Assembly (NCBI RefSeq): GCF_027587175.1
Contig: NZ_JAPCID010000007.1
Coordinates: 124,001 to 188,000, forward strand
Length of the DNA: 64,000 nt
Reading direction: 5' to 3'
Source of the DNA: Solirubrobacter deserti
Lineage (GTDB): Bacteria; Actinomycetota; Thermoleophilia; Solirubrobacterales; Solirubrobacteraceae
A program made the position numbers and the translations under genes. How positions within the stretch are numbered: position 1 is the first letter of the stretch; each line of letters starts with the position of its first letter. A model generated the notes under the pieces. It saw only the letters and a list, made by a program, of their open reading frames with translations. It did no database searches and was not told where the DNA came from. This document shows, piece by piece, positions 7,347 through 16,432 of this stretch.

Positions 7347-8231
7347 ATGGCGCTGCACGTCACCAACGGCGACTCCACGGTGCCCGAGCTGCGCGCGACG
7401 GGCCTCGCGCCGCACATCCTCCCGTGGCGCGACGCCCTGCACGAAGGCCCGGTGCCCGAGCAGGACCTGCGGCGCGCCCGCGCCCACTTCCTCGGGATCG
7501 AGGAGGAGGAACTGGCCGGGCGCGATCGCACGCTGGACGAGCTCGACGAGTTCGTGCTGTGGTTCGAGGCCGACCTCTACGACCAACTGCAGCTGATCGA
7601 GATCCTCGCGCGCCTCCACGCACGACGCGTCCCGGCGGACCGGATCGCGCTGGTCTGCATCGGCGAGTTCCCGGGCATCGCGCACTTCGGCGGCCTGGGA
7701 GAGCTCACCGCCGCTCAGCTCAGCACCCTCCCGCGCCTCCCGCTCACCGACGCCGCGCTCGAGCACGCCACCCGCGCCTGGGCCGCGTTCCGCGCCCCCG
7801 AACCGACCGGCCTCGCCGCCATCGCCACCCACCACCACCCCGAGCTGCGCTTCCTCGCCGAAGCCTTCGACCGCCTTGGCCGCGAGTACCCGTCGACCCG
7901 CGACGGGCTCTCACTCAGCGAACGGCGCCTGCTCGCCGCCGTCGCGGCGGGAGCCCGCACCCGCGGCGACGCGTTCCTGCGCGCCGCCGCGCGCGAGCCG
8001 CGCCCGTTCATGGGCGACACCTGGGCCTTCGACCGCCTCGACCGGCTCGCCGCCGGTCCGCACCCGCTCCTCGACGGCCTCGAGCTGACCGACCTTGGTC
8101 GCGACGTCCTCGAAGGTCGCGCGGATCACGTCGCCCTCAACGGCATCGACCGCTGGATCGGCGGCGTTCACCTCACCGCCGACCGCTGGCGCTTCGACGA
8201 GGGCACCGAAACGGTCACGCGCCGCGCGTAG
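7347..8231 (+). CDS. DUF1835 domain protein
   Basis: The protein has 294 residues. It opens MALHVTNGDSTVPELRATG and continues with LPWRDALHEGPVP, the hallmark of DUF1835, whose function is unknown. The centre has EFVLWFEADLYDQLQL, also typical. No signal peptide or membrane span is visible. The gene starts 11 bases after the carrier gene and may be cotranscribed with it. Its last 17 bases overlap the convergent EamA gene. Confidence 0.8.
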   Translation: MALHVTNGDSTVPELRATGLAPHILPWRDALHEGPVPEQDLRRARAHFLGIEEEELAGRDRTLDELDEFVLWFEADLYDQLQLIEILARLHARRVPADRIALVCIGEFPGIAHFGGLGELTAAQLSTLPRLPLTDAALEHATRAWAAFRAPEPTGLAAIATHHHPELRFLAEAFDRLGREYPSTRDGLSLSERRLLAAVAAGARTRGDAFLRAAAREPRPFMGDTWAFDRLDRLAAGPHPLLDGLELTDLGRDVLEGRADHVALNGIDRWIGGVHLTADRWRFDEGTETVTRRA

Positions 8232-8994
8232 CGCCCGCCGACGCGGCGACCACGCACAGCACCGCCACCCACTGCGACCAGCTCAGCGTCTCGCCGAGCA
8301 GCGCCAGCCCGATCAGTGCGGCCGCCGCCGGCTCGAGGCTCATCAGGATCCCGAATACGCGCGGCGGCATGCGGCGCAGCGCCTCCAGGTCCAGCGTGTA
8401 CGGGATCACCGAGGACAGCAGCGCGACACCGAGCCCGGCCGCCAGCACCCACGGCTCCAGGAGCGCCGTCCCGCTGTCGGCGACGCCGACCGGCACGGCC
8501 ACCGCCGCGGCGACGACCATCCCGAGCGCCAGGCCGTTGCCCTCCGTGGTGTGACGCCCCAGGGCTGCGCCGACCACGATGTACAGCCCCCAGAACGCGC
8601 CCGCGGCGAGCGCGAGCAGCACCCCCACGGTGTCGAGCGCTCCGCGGCCCTCCATCAGCAGCACGACCCCGCCGCCCGCGAGCAGCACCCACACGCCGTC
8701 CAGCCAGCGCCGCGAGCCGGCCAGCGCCACCGCCAGCGGCCCGAGGAACTCGATCGTGACGGCGATGCCCAGCGGCAGCCGGTCCAGCGACAGGTAGAAG
8801 CACAGGTTCATCAGGCCGAGGACGAGCCCGTACGTGAGCACGACGGTCCACGCGCGCCGCTCGATCCGCAGCGAGGGCCGCCACAGCGCGAGCAGCACCG
8901 CGGCCGCGAAGCACAACCGCAGCGCCACGGTGCCGAAGCTGCCGACCTCGTCGAAGAGCTGCTTGGCCAGCGCGGAGCCGACCTGCACGCTCAA
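8215..8994 (-). CDS. EamA/RhtA-type drug/metabolite exporter
   Basis: The frame encodes 259 residues with about nine to ten hydrophobic spans arranged as two EamA repeats. Internal motifs such as IEFLGPLAVAL and SVIPYTLDLEALRRMP are typical of RhtA-like exporters of amino acids or metabolites. The reported GTG at 8994 lies in the middle of the expected first span. The frame stays open upstream and encodes ALTALAGRIPAASLVLLGIL, which looks like the missing N-terminus, but no ATG, GTG or TTG is available there. The true start is therefore uncertain. Confidence 0.8.
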   Translation of the reverse strand: MSVQVGSALAKQLFDEVGSFGTVALRLCFAAAVLLALWRPSLRIERRAWTVVLTYGLVLGLMNLCFYLSLDRLPLGIAVTIEFLGPLAVALAGSRRWLDGVWVLLAGGGVVLLMEGRGALDTVGVLLALAAGAFWGLYIVVGAALGRHTTEGNGLALGMVVAAAVAVPVGVADSGTALLEPWVLAAGLGVALLSSVIPYTLDLEALRRMPPRVFGILMSLEPAAAALIGLALLGETLSWSQWVAVLCVVAASAGATRGA

Positions 8995-9122
8995 GATCCC
9001 GAGCAGGACCAGCGAGGCTGCCGGGATGCGCCCGGCGAGCGCGGTCAGGGCAGACCACGTCGGCGTGTGCCGCGAGTTCCCCTGTCGACGCTCATGTGAG
9101 AAGTGTCCCCCGTCGGGCGAGG

Positions 9123-9151
9123 TTGTGCACGCAACTATCTCCGCCTATACT
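9123..9151 (+). promoter_or_regulatory. Sigma-70-like promoter of the monooxygenase operon
   Basis: TTGTGC (9123-9128) and TATACT (9146-9151) are separated by 17 bases. The start codon of the luciferase-like gene follows 36 bases later. This is one of the clearest promoters of the window. Confidence 0.65.
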
Positions 9152-9187
9152 TGTCGTAGCAACCACCTTCGGAACGGCGGCTCTCCC

Positions 9188-10228
9188 ATGACTGACATCG
9201 TCTTCGGCCTCGACAACTTCGGTGATGTCCCGGAGGACGACTCCGGCACCCTGGTCACACACGCGGCGGCGATCCGCCAGGTCGTCGACGAGGCGGTCCT
9301 GGCCGACAAGCTCGGCATCGACGTGATCGCGCTGGGCGAGCACCACCGCCCCGAATACTCGATCTCCACGCCCGAGACCGTCCTCGCCGCGATCGCGGCG
9401 CGGACCGAGAACATCAAGCTGGCGTCCGGCGTCACCGTGCTCAGCTCCGACGACCCGGTGCGGGTGTTCCAGCGCTTCGCGACGGTCGACGCGGTCTCCA
9501 ACGGGCGCGCGCAGGTGATCCTCGGGCGCGGCTCGTTCACCGAGTCGTTCCCGCTGTTCGGCTACGACCTGGCCGACTATGACACGCTCTTCGAGGAGAA
9601 GATCGCCCTGTTCGTGCAGCTGCTGAGCGAGCGGCCGGTCACGTGGGAGGGCACGACGCGCGCGCCGCTGGTGAACGCCGACGTGTTCCCGAAGACCGAG
9701 TCCGGGCGCCTGGATACGTGGGTCGGCGTCGGCGGCTCGCCGCAGTCGGTCATCCGCGCGGCGCACTACGACCTCCCGCTCATGCTCGCGATCATCGGCG
9801 GCTCGCCGGAGCGCTTCGCGCCCTACGTCGACCTGTACCGCCGCGCCACGGAGCAGTTCGGCACGACGGCGCACCCGGTCGGCATGCATTCGCCCGGCTT
9901 CATCGCCGACACCGACAAGGAAGCGATCGACCTCTTCTATCCGCACTACAAGATCCAGCGCGACCGGATCGGGGCCACGCGCGGCTGGCCGCCGCTGCGC
10001 CGCCACGAGTTCGACGAGGAGGTCGCGCACGGCTCGCTGTACGTCGGCTCGCCCGAGACCGTGGCGCGCAAGATCGCGAAGGCGATCAGCGCCCTCGACG
10101 TCGGCCGCTTCGACCTGATCTACACCGTCGGCGCGCAGCCCGCGAGCGCCCGTATGCGTGCGGTCGAGCTCTACGGCTCGGAGGTCATCCCGATGGTGCG
10201 CGAGCTGCTCCCGGTGGCGGCGCGATGA
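9188..10228 (+). CDS. Luciferase-like (LLM class) flavin- or F420-dependent oxidoreductase
   Basis: The protein has 346 residues with the TIM-barrel pattern of bacterial luciferase relatives. Typical stretches are [40 protein letters not shown] and [14 protein letters not shown]. The EHH segment lies where flavin-dependent family members contact the cofactor. Substrate cannot be told. The next gene overlaps its stop codon (ATGA) and encodes a dinucleotide-binding reductase, so the pair may work as oxygenase and cofactor reductase; this is inference. Confidence 0.88.
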   Translation: MTDIVFGLDNFGDVPEDDSGTLVTHAAAIRQVVDEAVLADKLGIDVIALGEHHRPEYSISTPETVLAAIAARTENIKLASGVTVLSSDDPVRVFQRFATVDAVSNGRAQVILGRGSFTESFPLFGYDLADYDTLFEEKIALFVQLLSERPVTWEGTTRAPLVNADVFPKTESGRLDTWVGVGGSPQSVIRAAHYDLPLMLAIIGGSPERFAPYVDLYRRATEQFGTTAHPVGMHSPGFIADTDKEAIDLFYPHYKIQRDRIGATRGWPPLRRHEFDEEVAHGSLYVGSPETVARKIAKAISALDVGRFDLIYTVGAQPASARMRAVELYGSEVIPMVRELLPVAAR

Positions 10229-10860
10229 CGATCGGCATCATCGGCGCCGGCAAGCTCGGCACGGTGCTGGCCCGCCTCGCCGTCGCGGCGGGCCACCGGG
10301 TGCTGATCGCGAGCTCGGGCGATCCCGACCGGATCGCGCTGATCGTCGAGGTGCTGACGCCGGGCGCGGTCGCCACCACCGCGCGCGACGCCGCCGCCGA
10401 GGCGGACGTCGTGATCCTCGCGCTCCCACTCGGCAAGTTCCGGACGCTGCCCGCCGACGCGTTCGCCGGCAAGCTCGTGATCGACGCGATGAACTACTGG
10501 GAGGAGGTCGACGGCGTGCGCGACGACCTCACGGACCCGCGGACCTCCTCCAGCGAGACGGTGCAGGCCTTCCTGCGCGAGTCGCGGGTGGTCAAGGGCT
10601 TCAACCACATGGGCTACCACGACCTCGAGGAGGGCGCGCGGCCCCCGGGCGCGCCGGGACGCAAGGCGATCGCGATCGCCGGCGACGACGCTGAGGACGT
10701 CGCCGCCGTCGCCGCGCTGGTCGATCAGCTCGGCTTCGATCCCGTCGTCGCGGGCACGCTCGCGGACGGCGCCAACCTCGGGCCGGGGCGCCCGATGTTC
10801 GGCGCCAATGCGACGGCGCTCGAGGTCCGCGAGTTGCTCGCCCTCTCAGCCGCCCCGTAG
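10225..10860 (+). CDS. NAD(P)-binding reductase of the F420:NADP oxidoreductase-like type
   Basis: The protein has 211 residues and starts [19 protein letters not shown], a Rossmann turn (GAGKLG). Later [18 protein letters not shown] and [15 protein letters not shown] follow the pattern of F420-dependent NADP reductases and related pyrroline-carboxylate-reductase-fold proteins. It is coupled to the luciferase-like gene by a four-base overlap and is probably the source of reduced cofactor. F420 use is an inference from the family and from the actinobacterial context. Confidence 0.82.
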   Translation: MTIGIIGAGKLGTVLARLAVAAGHRVLIASSGDPDRIALIVEVLTPGAVATTARDAAAEADVVILALPLGKFRTLPADAFAGKLVIDAMNYWEEVDGVRDDLTDPRTSSSETVQAFLRESRVVKGFNHMGYHDLEEGARPPGAPGRKAIAIAGDDAEDVAAVAALVDQLGFDPVVAGTLADGANLGPGRPMFGANATALEVRELLALSAAP

Positions 10861-10882
10861 GACATCGTCTGTTTGTCAGACA

Positions 10883-10911
10883 TTGACACAACCACCGCGC
10901 CCGGATAGGTT
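10883..10911 (+). promoter_or_regulatory. Sigma-70-like promoter of the exported ThuA/GSDH gene
   Basis: TTGACA (10883-10888) and TAGGTT (10906-10911) are separated by 17 bases, close to the bacterial consensus. The start codon is 60 bases further on. A hairpin lies in the leader at 10934-10954. Confidence 0.75.
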
Positions 10912-10933
10912 CGGCTTCTCATACAACAAACAA

Positions 10934-10954
10934 GGGCGCCCTCGGGTGGCGCCC
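10934..10954 (+). promoter_or_regulatory. Leader hairpin of the ThuA/GSDH gene
   Basis: GGGCGCC (10934-10940) pairs with GGCGCCC (10948-10954) around a seven-base loop. It ends five bases before the ribosome site GAGGGGGAGAGG. It could act in attenuation or mRNA stability. No T-run follows. Confidence 0.45.
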
Positions 10955-10971
10955 CTGTGAGGGGGAGAGGG

Positions 10972-13900
10972 ATGCGGAGGAGAATCGCAAGCCTGGCGCT
11001 GCTGGGCCTTGCTTTCGCGCTGCCGGATGCAGCGTCGGCCAAGGTCGAGGCGCAGGCCGCTGCGCCGCCGAACGTGCTCGTGGTCACGAGCACCAGCGAC
11101 GAGGTCACGACGGCCGGCCTGGCTGCGATCAACGCGGCCGCGGCGGGCGACACGTTCACCGTGACGGCGCCCGCGCCGAGCGCCGTCGGAGCTGAGCTCA
11201 CGCCGGAGAAGCTGGACACCTATCGCGCGGTGGTGTTCCTGAACACGGGCCAGACGAGCCCGTTGACCGACGCCCAGAAGGCCAACTTCGAGGCGTACTT
11301 CAAGAAGGGTGGCGGCTTCGTCGGCATCGGCTCGGCGATCGAGACCGACGCGTCGTGGTCGTTCCTGACCGACGTGCTCGGCACCCGCTCGACGAGCCGC
11401 ACCGAGCTCCAGAGCGGCTCGGTGAAGGTCTTCGACCGCGTGCACGACGCGAGCAAGGACCTCCCGCTGGTCAGCGACCGCACCGACCACTGGTACAACT
11501 TCATCACCAACGATCCCGCGCGGCGGATCCGCGGCAACGCGCACGTCCTCGCGTCGGTCGTCGAGGACCCGTTCGGCCCGCAGCCCCAGGGCCAGACCCT
11601 GGACGGCATCGCCGGCGGCACCATGGGCGCCGACCACCCGATCTCCTTCTGCAAGGACTACCTGGGTGGCCGCTCGTTCTACACCGCGCTCGGCAACACG
11701 GCCGCGGCGTTCGACGCGAACCTCACGACGCACCTGAAGGGCGCGATCAAGTGGGCGACGGGCAACAGCGACCCGACGTACAGCGACTGCGGCGCCACCG
11801 TCTGGAAGAACTACCAGCAGACGAAGATCGGCTCGCCGCCGAACCTGCAGGAGCCGATCGGCTTCGACCAGCTGCCCGACGGCCGCGTCCTGCAGACCGA
11901 CCGCCTCGGCTCGCTGCGCCTGCACGACGCCAAGACGGGCCGGACCACGGTGATCGCCGACTTCGCGAACCCGCGCCTGCCCTCGACGCAGCGCATCTAC
12001 TCCGCGGGCGAGGACGGCCTCTACGGCCCCGCCGTGGACGCGAACTTCGCCACCAACAAGTGGGTCTACCTCTTCTACTCCCCGCAGACGGTCACGGACG
12101 TCAAGCTGTCCACAGGTCAGGTCGTCACGCAGACCACGCCCAACACGGCGCCGCCGAACTCGGCGCCCTCGAAGACCGCGTGGGACCCCTACGTCGGCTA
12201 CCACCAGCTCAGCCGCTTCAAGTTCGTCGAAGGCACCGCGACCACCGATCCGCGCCTGGACCTGACCACCGAACAGCAGATCCTGCGCGTCCCGATGAAC
12301 CGGCAGGAGTGCTGCCACGTCGCGGGTGACATCGACTTCGACAAGCACGGCAACCTGTGGATGGTCACGGGCGACGACACGCCGGCCGGCGGTATCAACG
12401 CCAACGGCTGGGGCCCGTTCAACTCGCAGAAGACCGACGAGCAGCAGACTGTGCGCGTTACCGGCGCGACGGCCGGCACGTTCACGCTGACCTACGAGGG
12501 CCAAACGACCGCGCCGCTCGCCTTCAACGCGACCGCCGCACAGGTCGACGCCGCCCTGGAGGCGCTCTCCAACATCGAGGAGAACGAGATCCAGACCAGC
12601 GGCGGCCCCGTGCAGACCGGCAACGTCAACGTGTTCTTCCGCCGCGGCAAGCAGCAGGCCAACCAGACGCAGATCACCGCCGACGGCGCCGCGCTCACCG
12701 GCGGCACCGTGGCGACGACGACCGCGCAGGAGGGCGGCTGGTACCAGCGCCTCACCGGCGACGCCCGCCGCAGCTCGCTCAACACCAACGACCTGCGCGG
12801 CAAGATCCTGCGCATCAAGGTCAAGGACGACTTCGCCGCCGCCGACGCCAACAAGGCCGACTTCACCGGCAGCGGCGCCGGCGCCTACACGATCCCGGCC
12901 GGCAACCTGTACCCGCTGGTCGCGGGCGCGCCGCAGGCCAAGACGCGGCCCGAGGTCTACGCGATGGGCTTCCGCAACCCGTTCCGCATCCAGGTGGACG
13001 AGAACGACGTCGCGTATGTCAGCGACTACTCGCCGGACGCGAGCTCGCCGGCGCGCGGCCGCGGTCCGGGCGGCGTCGGCCGCTTCGAGATCGTCCGCAA
13101 GCCGTCCAACTACGGCTGGCCGACGTGCTACAAGCGCGACCTCGCGTACTACGAGTGGAACTTCCACGAGTTCGCGCCGAACACCTCCAACGCGGGCACG
13201 CCGCTGCACAACCCGCCCAAGCTGCACGAGTGCGACGGGCCGACGCAGCGCAACGACTCGCTCTGGAACCTCGAAGGCGGCCCGACGGTCGAGCCCGGCC
13301 TCACCGAGGTGCCGCCGGTGACCAACCCGGACATCTGGTACTCCTACCAGGACAACCCGAACCTCAGCGGGGCCAATCCCCGTCTGGTCGGCCTCGGCAC
13401 GCCGTGCCAGGCCAACTACGCGCCGACGGCGGGCACCCCCGCCCCCGGTTCGGCCACCGAGTGCCCGCGGCTGTTCCCCGAGCTCTACAGCGGCGGCGTC
13501 GGCCCGCACGGCATGACGAAGTACAAGTACGACGCGGCCAACCCGAACCCGAAGAAGTTCCCGCCGTACTACAACGACGCGGTCGTCTTCGGCGAGTGGA
13601 CGCAGGACACCCTGCGTGAGATGCGCCTGGACGAGCAGGGGCGGATCGTCAAGATCAACGGCTTCCTGGACTGCGGTCCCGTCAACCTGGCGAACCCGCC
13701 GATGTTCGAGTGCGACAACCCGATGGACATGCAGTTCGGGGCCGACGGGGCGTTCTACCTGCTGACCTACGGCAACGGGTTCAACGTCATCAGTCCGCAA
13801 GCCGGCATGTACAAGTGGGAGTACAGCAAGGGCAGCAAGACGCCCAAGGCCGTGCTCACGGCGGACAAGACCGACGGCGCATCGCCGCTGACGGTCAACT

Positions 13901-15249
13901 TCTCCAGCGCCGGTTCGATGGATCCCGACCCGTTGGACTCGATCCGCTACGAGTGGGACTTCGGTGACGGCTCGCCGATCTCGACCGAGGCCAACCCGAC
14001 GCACACCTACACGCAGCGCGGCCGCTTCACCGCCGTGCTGACGGTGATCGACTCCACGGGCGAGCGGGCGTCGACGAGCACGCTCATCACGAGCGGCAAC
14101 ACGGCGCCGACGATCACGATCGAGGCGCCGCTCGACGGCGGCGTGTTCTCCTTCGGCGACGAGCTGGCGTTCAAGGTCACGGTCACCGATCCCGAGGACC
14201 CGACGATCGACTGCAGCAGGGTGCAGGTCAAGTACGTCCTCGGCCATGACCAGCACGGCCACGAGCTGCAGAGCGTCTCAGGCTGCACCGGGCTCCTGCA
14301 GACGGGCGTGGACGAGGCGTCGCACGGCGGCAACGTGTTCGCCGTCATCAGCGCCGAGTACGTCGACACGGGCGCCGCGGGCGACGTGCCGGCGCTCAAG
14401 ACGACCAGCCAGGTGCAGCTCCGCCAGCGGCGCCAGGAGGTCGAGCTGGCCACGTCGCAGTCCGGCACGTCGAATCAGAACCAGGCCCAGTTCCCGGCCA
14501 CCGCGGACGTGCCAGTCGGCACGCACCGCAGCAACATCTCCAACAACGACTGGGTCCGGTTGAACGGCCCGTTCAACCTGCACCAGATCGACGGCCTGAC
14601 GGTCCGCTACACGGACGCCGCGGCCGGGCGGACGGTCAACTCACCGCTTGCGGCGATCGAGGTCCGCACGGGCTCGCAGACAGGCCCGCTCGTGACCACG
14701 ATGAACCTGACCTCGACGGGTGCGACCAACGCGTGGAAGAGCGAGAAGTTCCCGATCTCCCTGGCGGGCAAGCACGAGCTGTTCCTCGTGTTCCGCGAGG
14801 TCGCAGGCGGCGCGACGGGCGGCAGCCTGTTCCTGCTCAACTGGGTGCACTTCGAGGGCAACGGCGTCACGGTCCAGAAGGTCGAGGCGCCGGGCACCGC
14901 CACCGGCACCGTGCCGCCGACGCTCTCGCTGTCGCTCGGCGCGCCGGCGTCGTTCGAGCCGTTCATCCCGGGTGTCACCAGGACCTACGAGGCGAGCACC
15001 ACGGCCGACGTGATCTCGACGGCGGGTGACGCGACGCTGTCGGTGTCCGACCCCGGGCACATGACCAACGGCGCGTTCACGCTGGCGAAGCCGCTGCAGG
15101 TCGCCTTCTCCAAGTCGACCTGGAACGCACCCGTCTCCAACGACCGGGTGACGGTCACGTTCAAACAGGACATCGGCGACAAGGACCCGCTTCGCACGGG
15201 CACCTACTCCAAGACGCTGACGTTCACGCTGTCGACCACGAACCCGTAG
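10972..15249 (+). CDS. Exported multidomain ThuA / sugar dehydrogenase / PKD protein
   Basis: The protein has 1425 residues. A signal peptide ends near DAASAKV. Then come a ThuA-type (glutamine-amidotransferase-like) domain at about 35-262, a glucose/sorbosone dehydrogenase beta-propeller at about 276-950, a PKD domain (about 960-1045, YEWDFGDGS), a further beta region with the HDQHGHEL stretch, a CBM6-like domain (about 1157-1306) and a C-terminal beta domain ending LTFTLSTTNP. The propeller motifs CCHVAGDIDFDKHGNLW and MGFRNPFRIQVDENDVAY are clear. A segment of about 100 residues (489-589) interrupts the propeller. The protein should act outside the cell on sugars or polyols; the substrate is unknown. 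It has its own promoter, hairpin leader and terminator. I chose the ATG at 10972 for its strong ribosome site; a GTG lies at 10957. Confidence 0.88.
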   Translation: MRRRIASLALLGLAFALPDAASAKVEAQAAAPPNVLVVTSTSDEVTTAGLAAINAAAAGDTFTVTAPAPSAVGAELTPEKLDTYRAVVFLNTGQTSPLTDAQKANFEAYFKKGGGFVGIGSAIETDASWSFLTDVLGTRSTSRTELQSGSVKVFDRVHDASKDLPLVSDRTDHWYNFITNDPARRIRGNAHVLASVVEDPFGPQPQGQTLDGIAGGTMGADHPISFCKDYLGGRSFYTALGNTAAAFDANLTTHLKGAIKWATGNSDPTYSDCGATVWKNYQQTKIGSPPNLQEPIGFDQLPDGRVLQTDRLGSLRLHDAKTGRTTVIADFANPRLPSTQRIYSAGEDGLYGPAVDANFATNKWVYLFYSPQTVTDVKLSTGQVVTQTTPNTAPPNSAPSKTAWDPYVGYHQLSRFKFVEGTATTDPRLDLTTEQQILRVPMNRQECCHVAGDIDFDKHGNLWMVTGDDTPAGGINANGWGPFNSQKTDEQQTVRVTGATAGTFTLTYEGQTTAPLAFNATAAQVDAALEALSNIEENEIQTSGGPVQTGNVNVFFRRGKQQANQTQITADGAALTGGTVATTTAQEGGWYQRLTGDARRSSLNTNDLRGKILRIKVKDDFAAADANKADFTGSGAGAYTIPAGNLYPLVAGAPQAKTRPEVYAMGFRNPFRIQVDENDVAYVSDYSPDASSPARGRGPGGVGRFEIVRKPSNYGWPTCYKRDLAYYEWNFHEFAPNTSNAGTPLHNPPKLHECDGPTQRNDSLWNLEGGPTVEPGLTEVPPVTNPDIWYSYQDNPNLSGANPRLVGLGTPCQANYAPTAGTPAPGSATECPRLFPELYSGGVGPHGMTKYKYDAANPNPKKFPPYYNDAVVFGEWTQDTLREMRLDEQGRIVKINGFLDCGPVNLANPPMFECDNPMDMQFGADGAFYLLTYGNGFNVISPQAGMYKWEYSKGSKTPKAVLTADKTDGASPLTVNFSSAGSMDPDPLDSIRYEWDFGDGSPISTEANPTHTYTQRGRFTAVLTVIDSTGERASTSTLITSGNTAPTITIEAPLDGGVFSFGDELAFKVTVTDPEDPTIDCSRVQVKYVLGHDQHGHELQSVSGCTGLLQTGVDEASHGGNVFAVISAEYVDTGAAGDVPALKTTSQVQLRQRRQEVELATSQSGTSNQNQAQFPATADVPVGTHRSNISNNDWVRLNGPFNLHQIDGLTVRYTDAAAGRTVNSPLAAIEVRTGSQTGPLVTTMNLTSTGATNAWKSEKFPISLAGKHELFLVFREVAGGATGGSLFLLNWVHFEGNGVTVQKVEAPGTATGTVPPTLSLSLGAPASFEPFIPGVTRTYEASTTADVISTAGDATLSVSDPGHMTNGAFTLAKPLQVAFSKSTWNAPVSNDRVTVTFKQDIGDKDPLRTGTYSKTLTFTLSTTNP

Positions 15250-15260
15250 CAAGGGGGTAG

Positions 15261-15295
15261 ACCGCGGCGGCCCCCTGGTCAGGGGCCGCCGCGGT
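15261..15295. terminator. Strong bidirectional hairpin terminator
   Basis: ACCGCGGCGGCCCC (15261-15274) and its exact complement (15282-15295) form a 14-pair stem with a seven-base loop. It lies between the stops of two convergent genes and could stop transcription from both sides. The T-run is short. Confidence 0.75.
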
Positions 15296-15303
15296 TGCCG
15301 TGG

Positions 15304-15681
15304 CTATTGCGTGGTCTGCCGGCCGAGCTCGCGCGGATGGAAGTAGGCCATGAAGCGCGCGATGCCGCCGTCGCCGAACTCCATCACGGAGACGCCGGCG
15401 TACTCGACCGAGCCGCCGTCGCGGGCCGTGCCGTGCCGCGTCCACTCCAGCGCCGCGCGGTCGCCGTCGACGATCACGTTGCGGAACTCGGATCGCACCT
15501 CGTCGAAGAGCTTGCGGTCGTCCTGCCAGAAGCCGCGGGCGCCGTCCTTGCCGTGGTGGTCCTCGCCGACCGTGACGTTCTGCAGCGTGCAGTCGTCGGC
15601 GAACAACTCGACGAGCGGCTCAAGGTCGCGCTCGCTCTCAAGGCGCCCGAGGGCGTCGATGAACTGGTCAGTCGCGCTCAT
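15304..15681 (-). CDS. SnoaL/NTF2-like small protein
   Basis: The protein has 125 residues with the cone-shaped NTF2/SnoaL-like pattern. Typical stretches are FIDALGRLESERDLEPLVEL, FADDCTLQNV and ALEWTRHGTARDGGSVEYAG. Such proteins are steroid-isomerase-like enzymes or ligand binders, and the function is not predictable. It converges on the ThuA/GSDH gene across a strong hairpin. Confidence 0.75.
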   Translation of the reverse strand: MSATDQFIDALGRLESERDLEPLVELFADDCTLQNVTVGEDHHGKDGARGFWQDDRKLFDEVRSEFRNVIVDGDRAALEWTRHGTARDGGSVEYAGVSVMEFGDGGIARFMAYFHPRELGRQTTQ

Positions 15682-15760
15682 CACCGGATGTTGCCCAGCG
15701 GCGTGACCGGCGCGGTGCCAGGTCGCGCGCGCCCTCGCCGCGGCCGGGTACAGGGCGCAG

Positions 15761-16351
15761 ATGCGGCGGATCGTGCTCGGTGGCATCGCGGCGTTCGTGG
15801 GCCTCGTCGCGCTCGAGCACCTGCTGCGCACCGACCTCCCGCCGGGCGAGCACTTCGTCAGCGAGTACGCGGTCGGCTGGACGCGGCCGGTCCAGACGGT
15901 GGCGTTCCTGGCGTGGGCGGCGGCCACCGCGGCCTGCGCGCTGCTCGCCGCGCGCGTGCCCTGGCGCCCGATCGCGCGCGGGCTCGTCGTCCTCATGCTC
16001 GTGGCCGCGACCGCCGGGCTGCTCGTCGCGGCGGTGTGGACGACCGAGACCGTGGGCGGGCAGCTGCCGTCTGACGTGCAGCGCACGCTCGGCGGACGCC
16101 TGCACGACCTCGGCACGCTCGGCATCCTCGCCGGGTTGCTGCTCGCCGCGTTGACGTCGCTGCGTTTGATCGCGAACACGCGCTACCGGCTGACGGTGCT
16201 GGCGCTCGGCGTCGCGTTGGTGGCGATCGTCCCCGCGCTGATCGCGTTGCGCCTGGATGCACCCGGCATCGGCCAGCGCGGCTTCATCCTCGTCGGGCTC
16301 GCGTGGCAGCTGGCGTTCGCATCCCGGGCCGAGCAGATGGGTAGCGCATGA
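15761..16351 (+). CDS. DUF998 family membrane protein
   Basis: The protein has 196 residues and six hydrophobic spans. FVSEYAVG in the first extracellular loop, followed by AFLAWAAATAACALL, and the HDLGTLGILAGLLLAALTSL segment fit DUF998. The role is unknown. It begins 79 bases from the divergent SnoaL-like gene, so they may share a promoter region. The tiny gene at 16355 follows after three bases. Confidence 0.72.
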   Translation: MRRIVLGGIAAFVGLVALEHLLRTDLPPGEHFVSEYAVGWTRPVQTVAFLAWAAATAACALLAARVPWRPIARGLVVLMLVAATAGLLVAAVWTTETVGGQLPSDVQRTLGGRLHDLGTLGILAGLLLAALTSLRLIANTRYRLTVLALGVALVAIVPALIALRLDAPGIGQRGFILVGLAWQLAFASRAEQMGSA

Positions 16352-16354
16352 GCC

Positions 16355-16432
16355 ATGAACAAGTTGATGAAGCTCTTCGCCGCCAAGAAGGCGTACGACT
16401 GGTACCGCAGGCGCAGCGCCCGGCGCCGCTAA
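16355..16432 (+). CDS. 25-residue basic peptide
   Basis: A short frame begins with ATG at 16355 and encodes MNKLMKLFAAKKAYDWYRRR plus SARRR. It is strongly basic, with an amphipathic N-terminal half. Similar tiny KKxxxxYRRR proteins are often left unannotated in actinobacteria. It follows the DUF998 gene at once, and its TAA stop shares bases with the TAG of the convergent regulator (CTAA). Expression is unproven. Confidence 0.45.
   Translation: MNKLMKLFAAKKAYDWYRRRSARRR

Noticed and set aside
3213-8231. A 1672-codon plus-strand open frame
   Set aside because: It runs antisense to the P-type ATPase, repressor and DapB-like genes and reads low-complexity Arg/Ala/Gly. Only its last part from 7347 is a real gene.
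10876-14262. A 1128-codon minus-strand open frame
   Set aside because: It is antisense to the exported ThuA/GSDH gene, which has clear domains. The antisense product is Arg/Val/Leu-rich without motifs, an effect of high GC.
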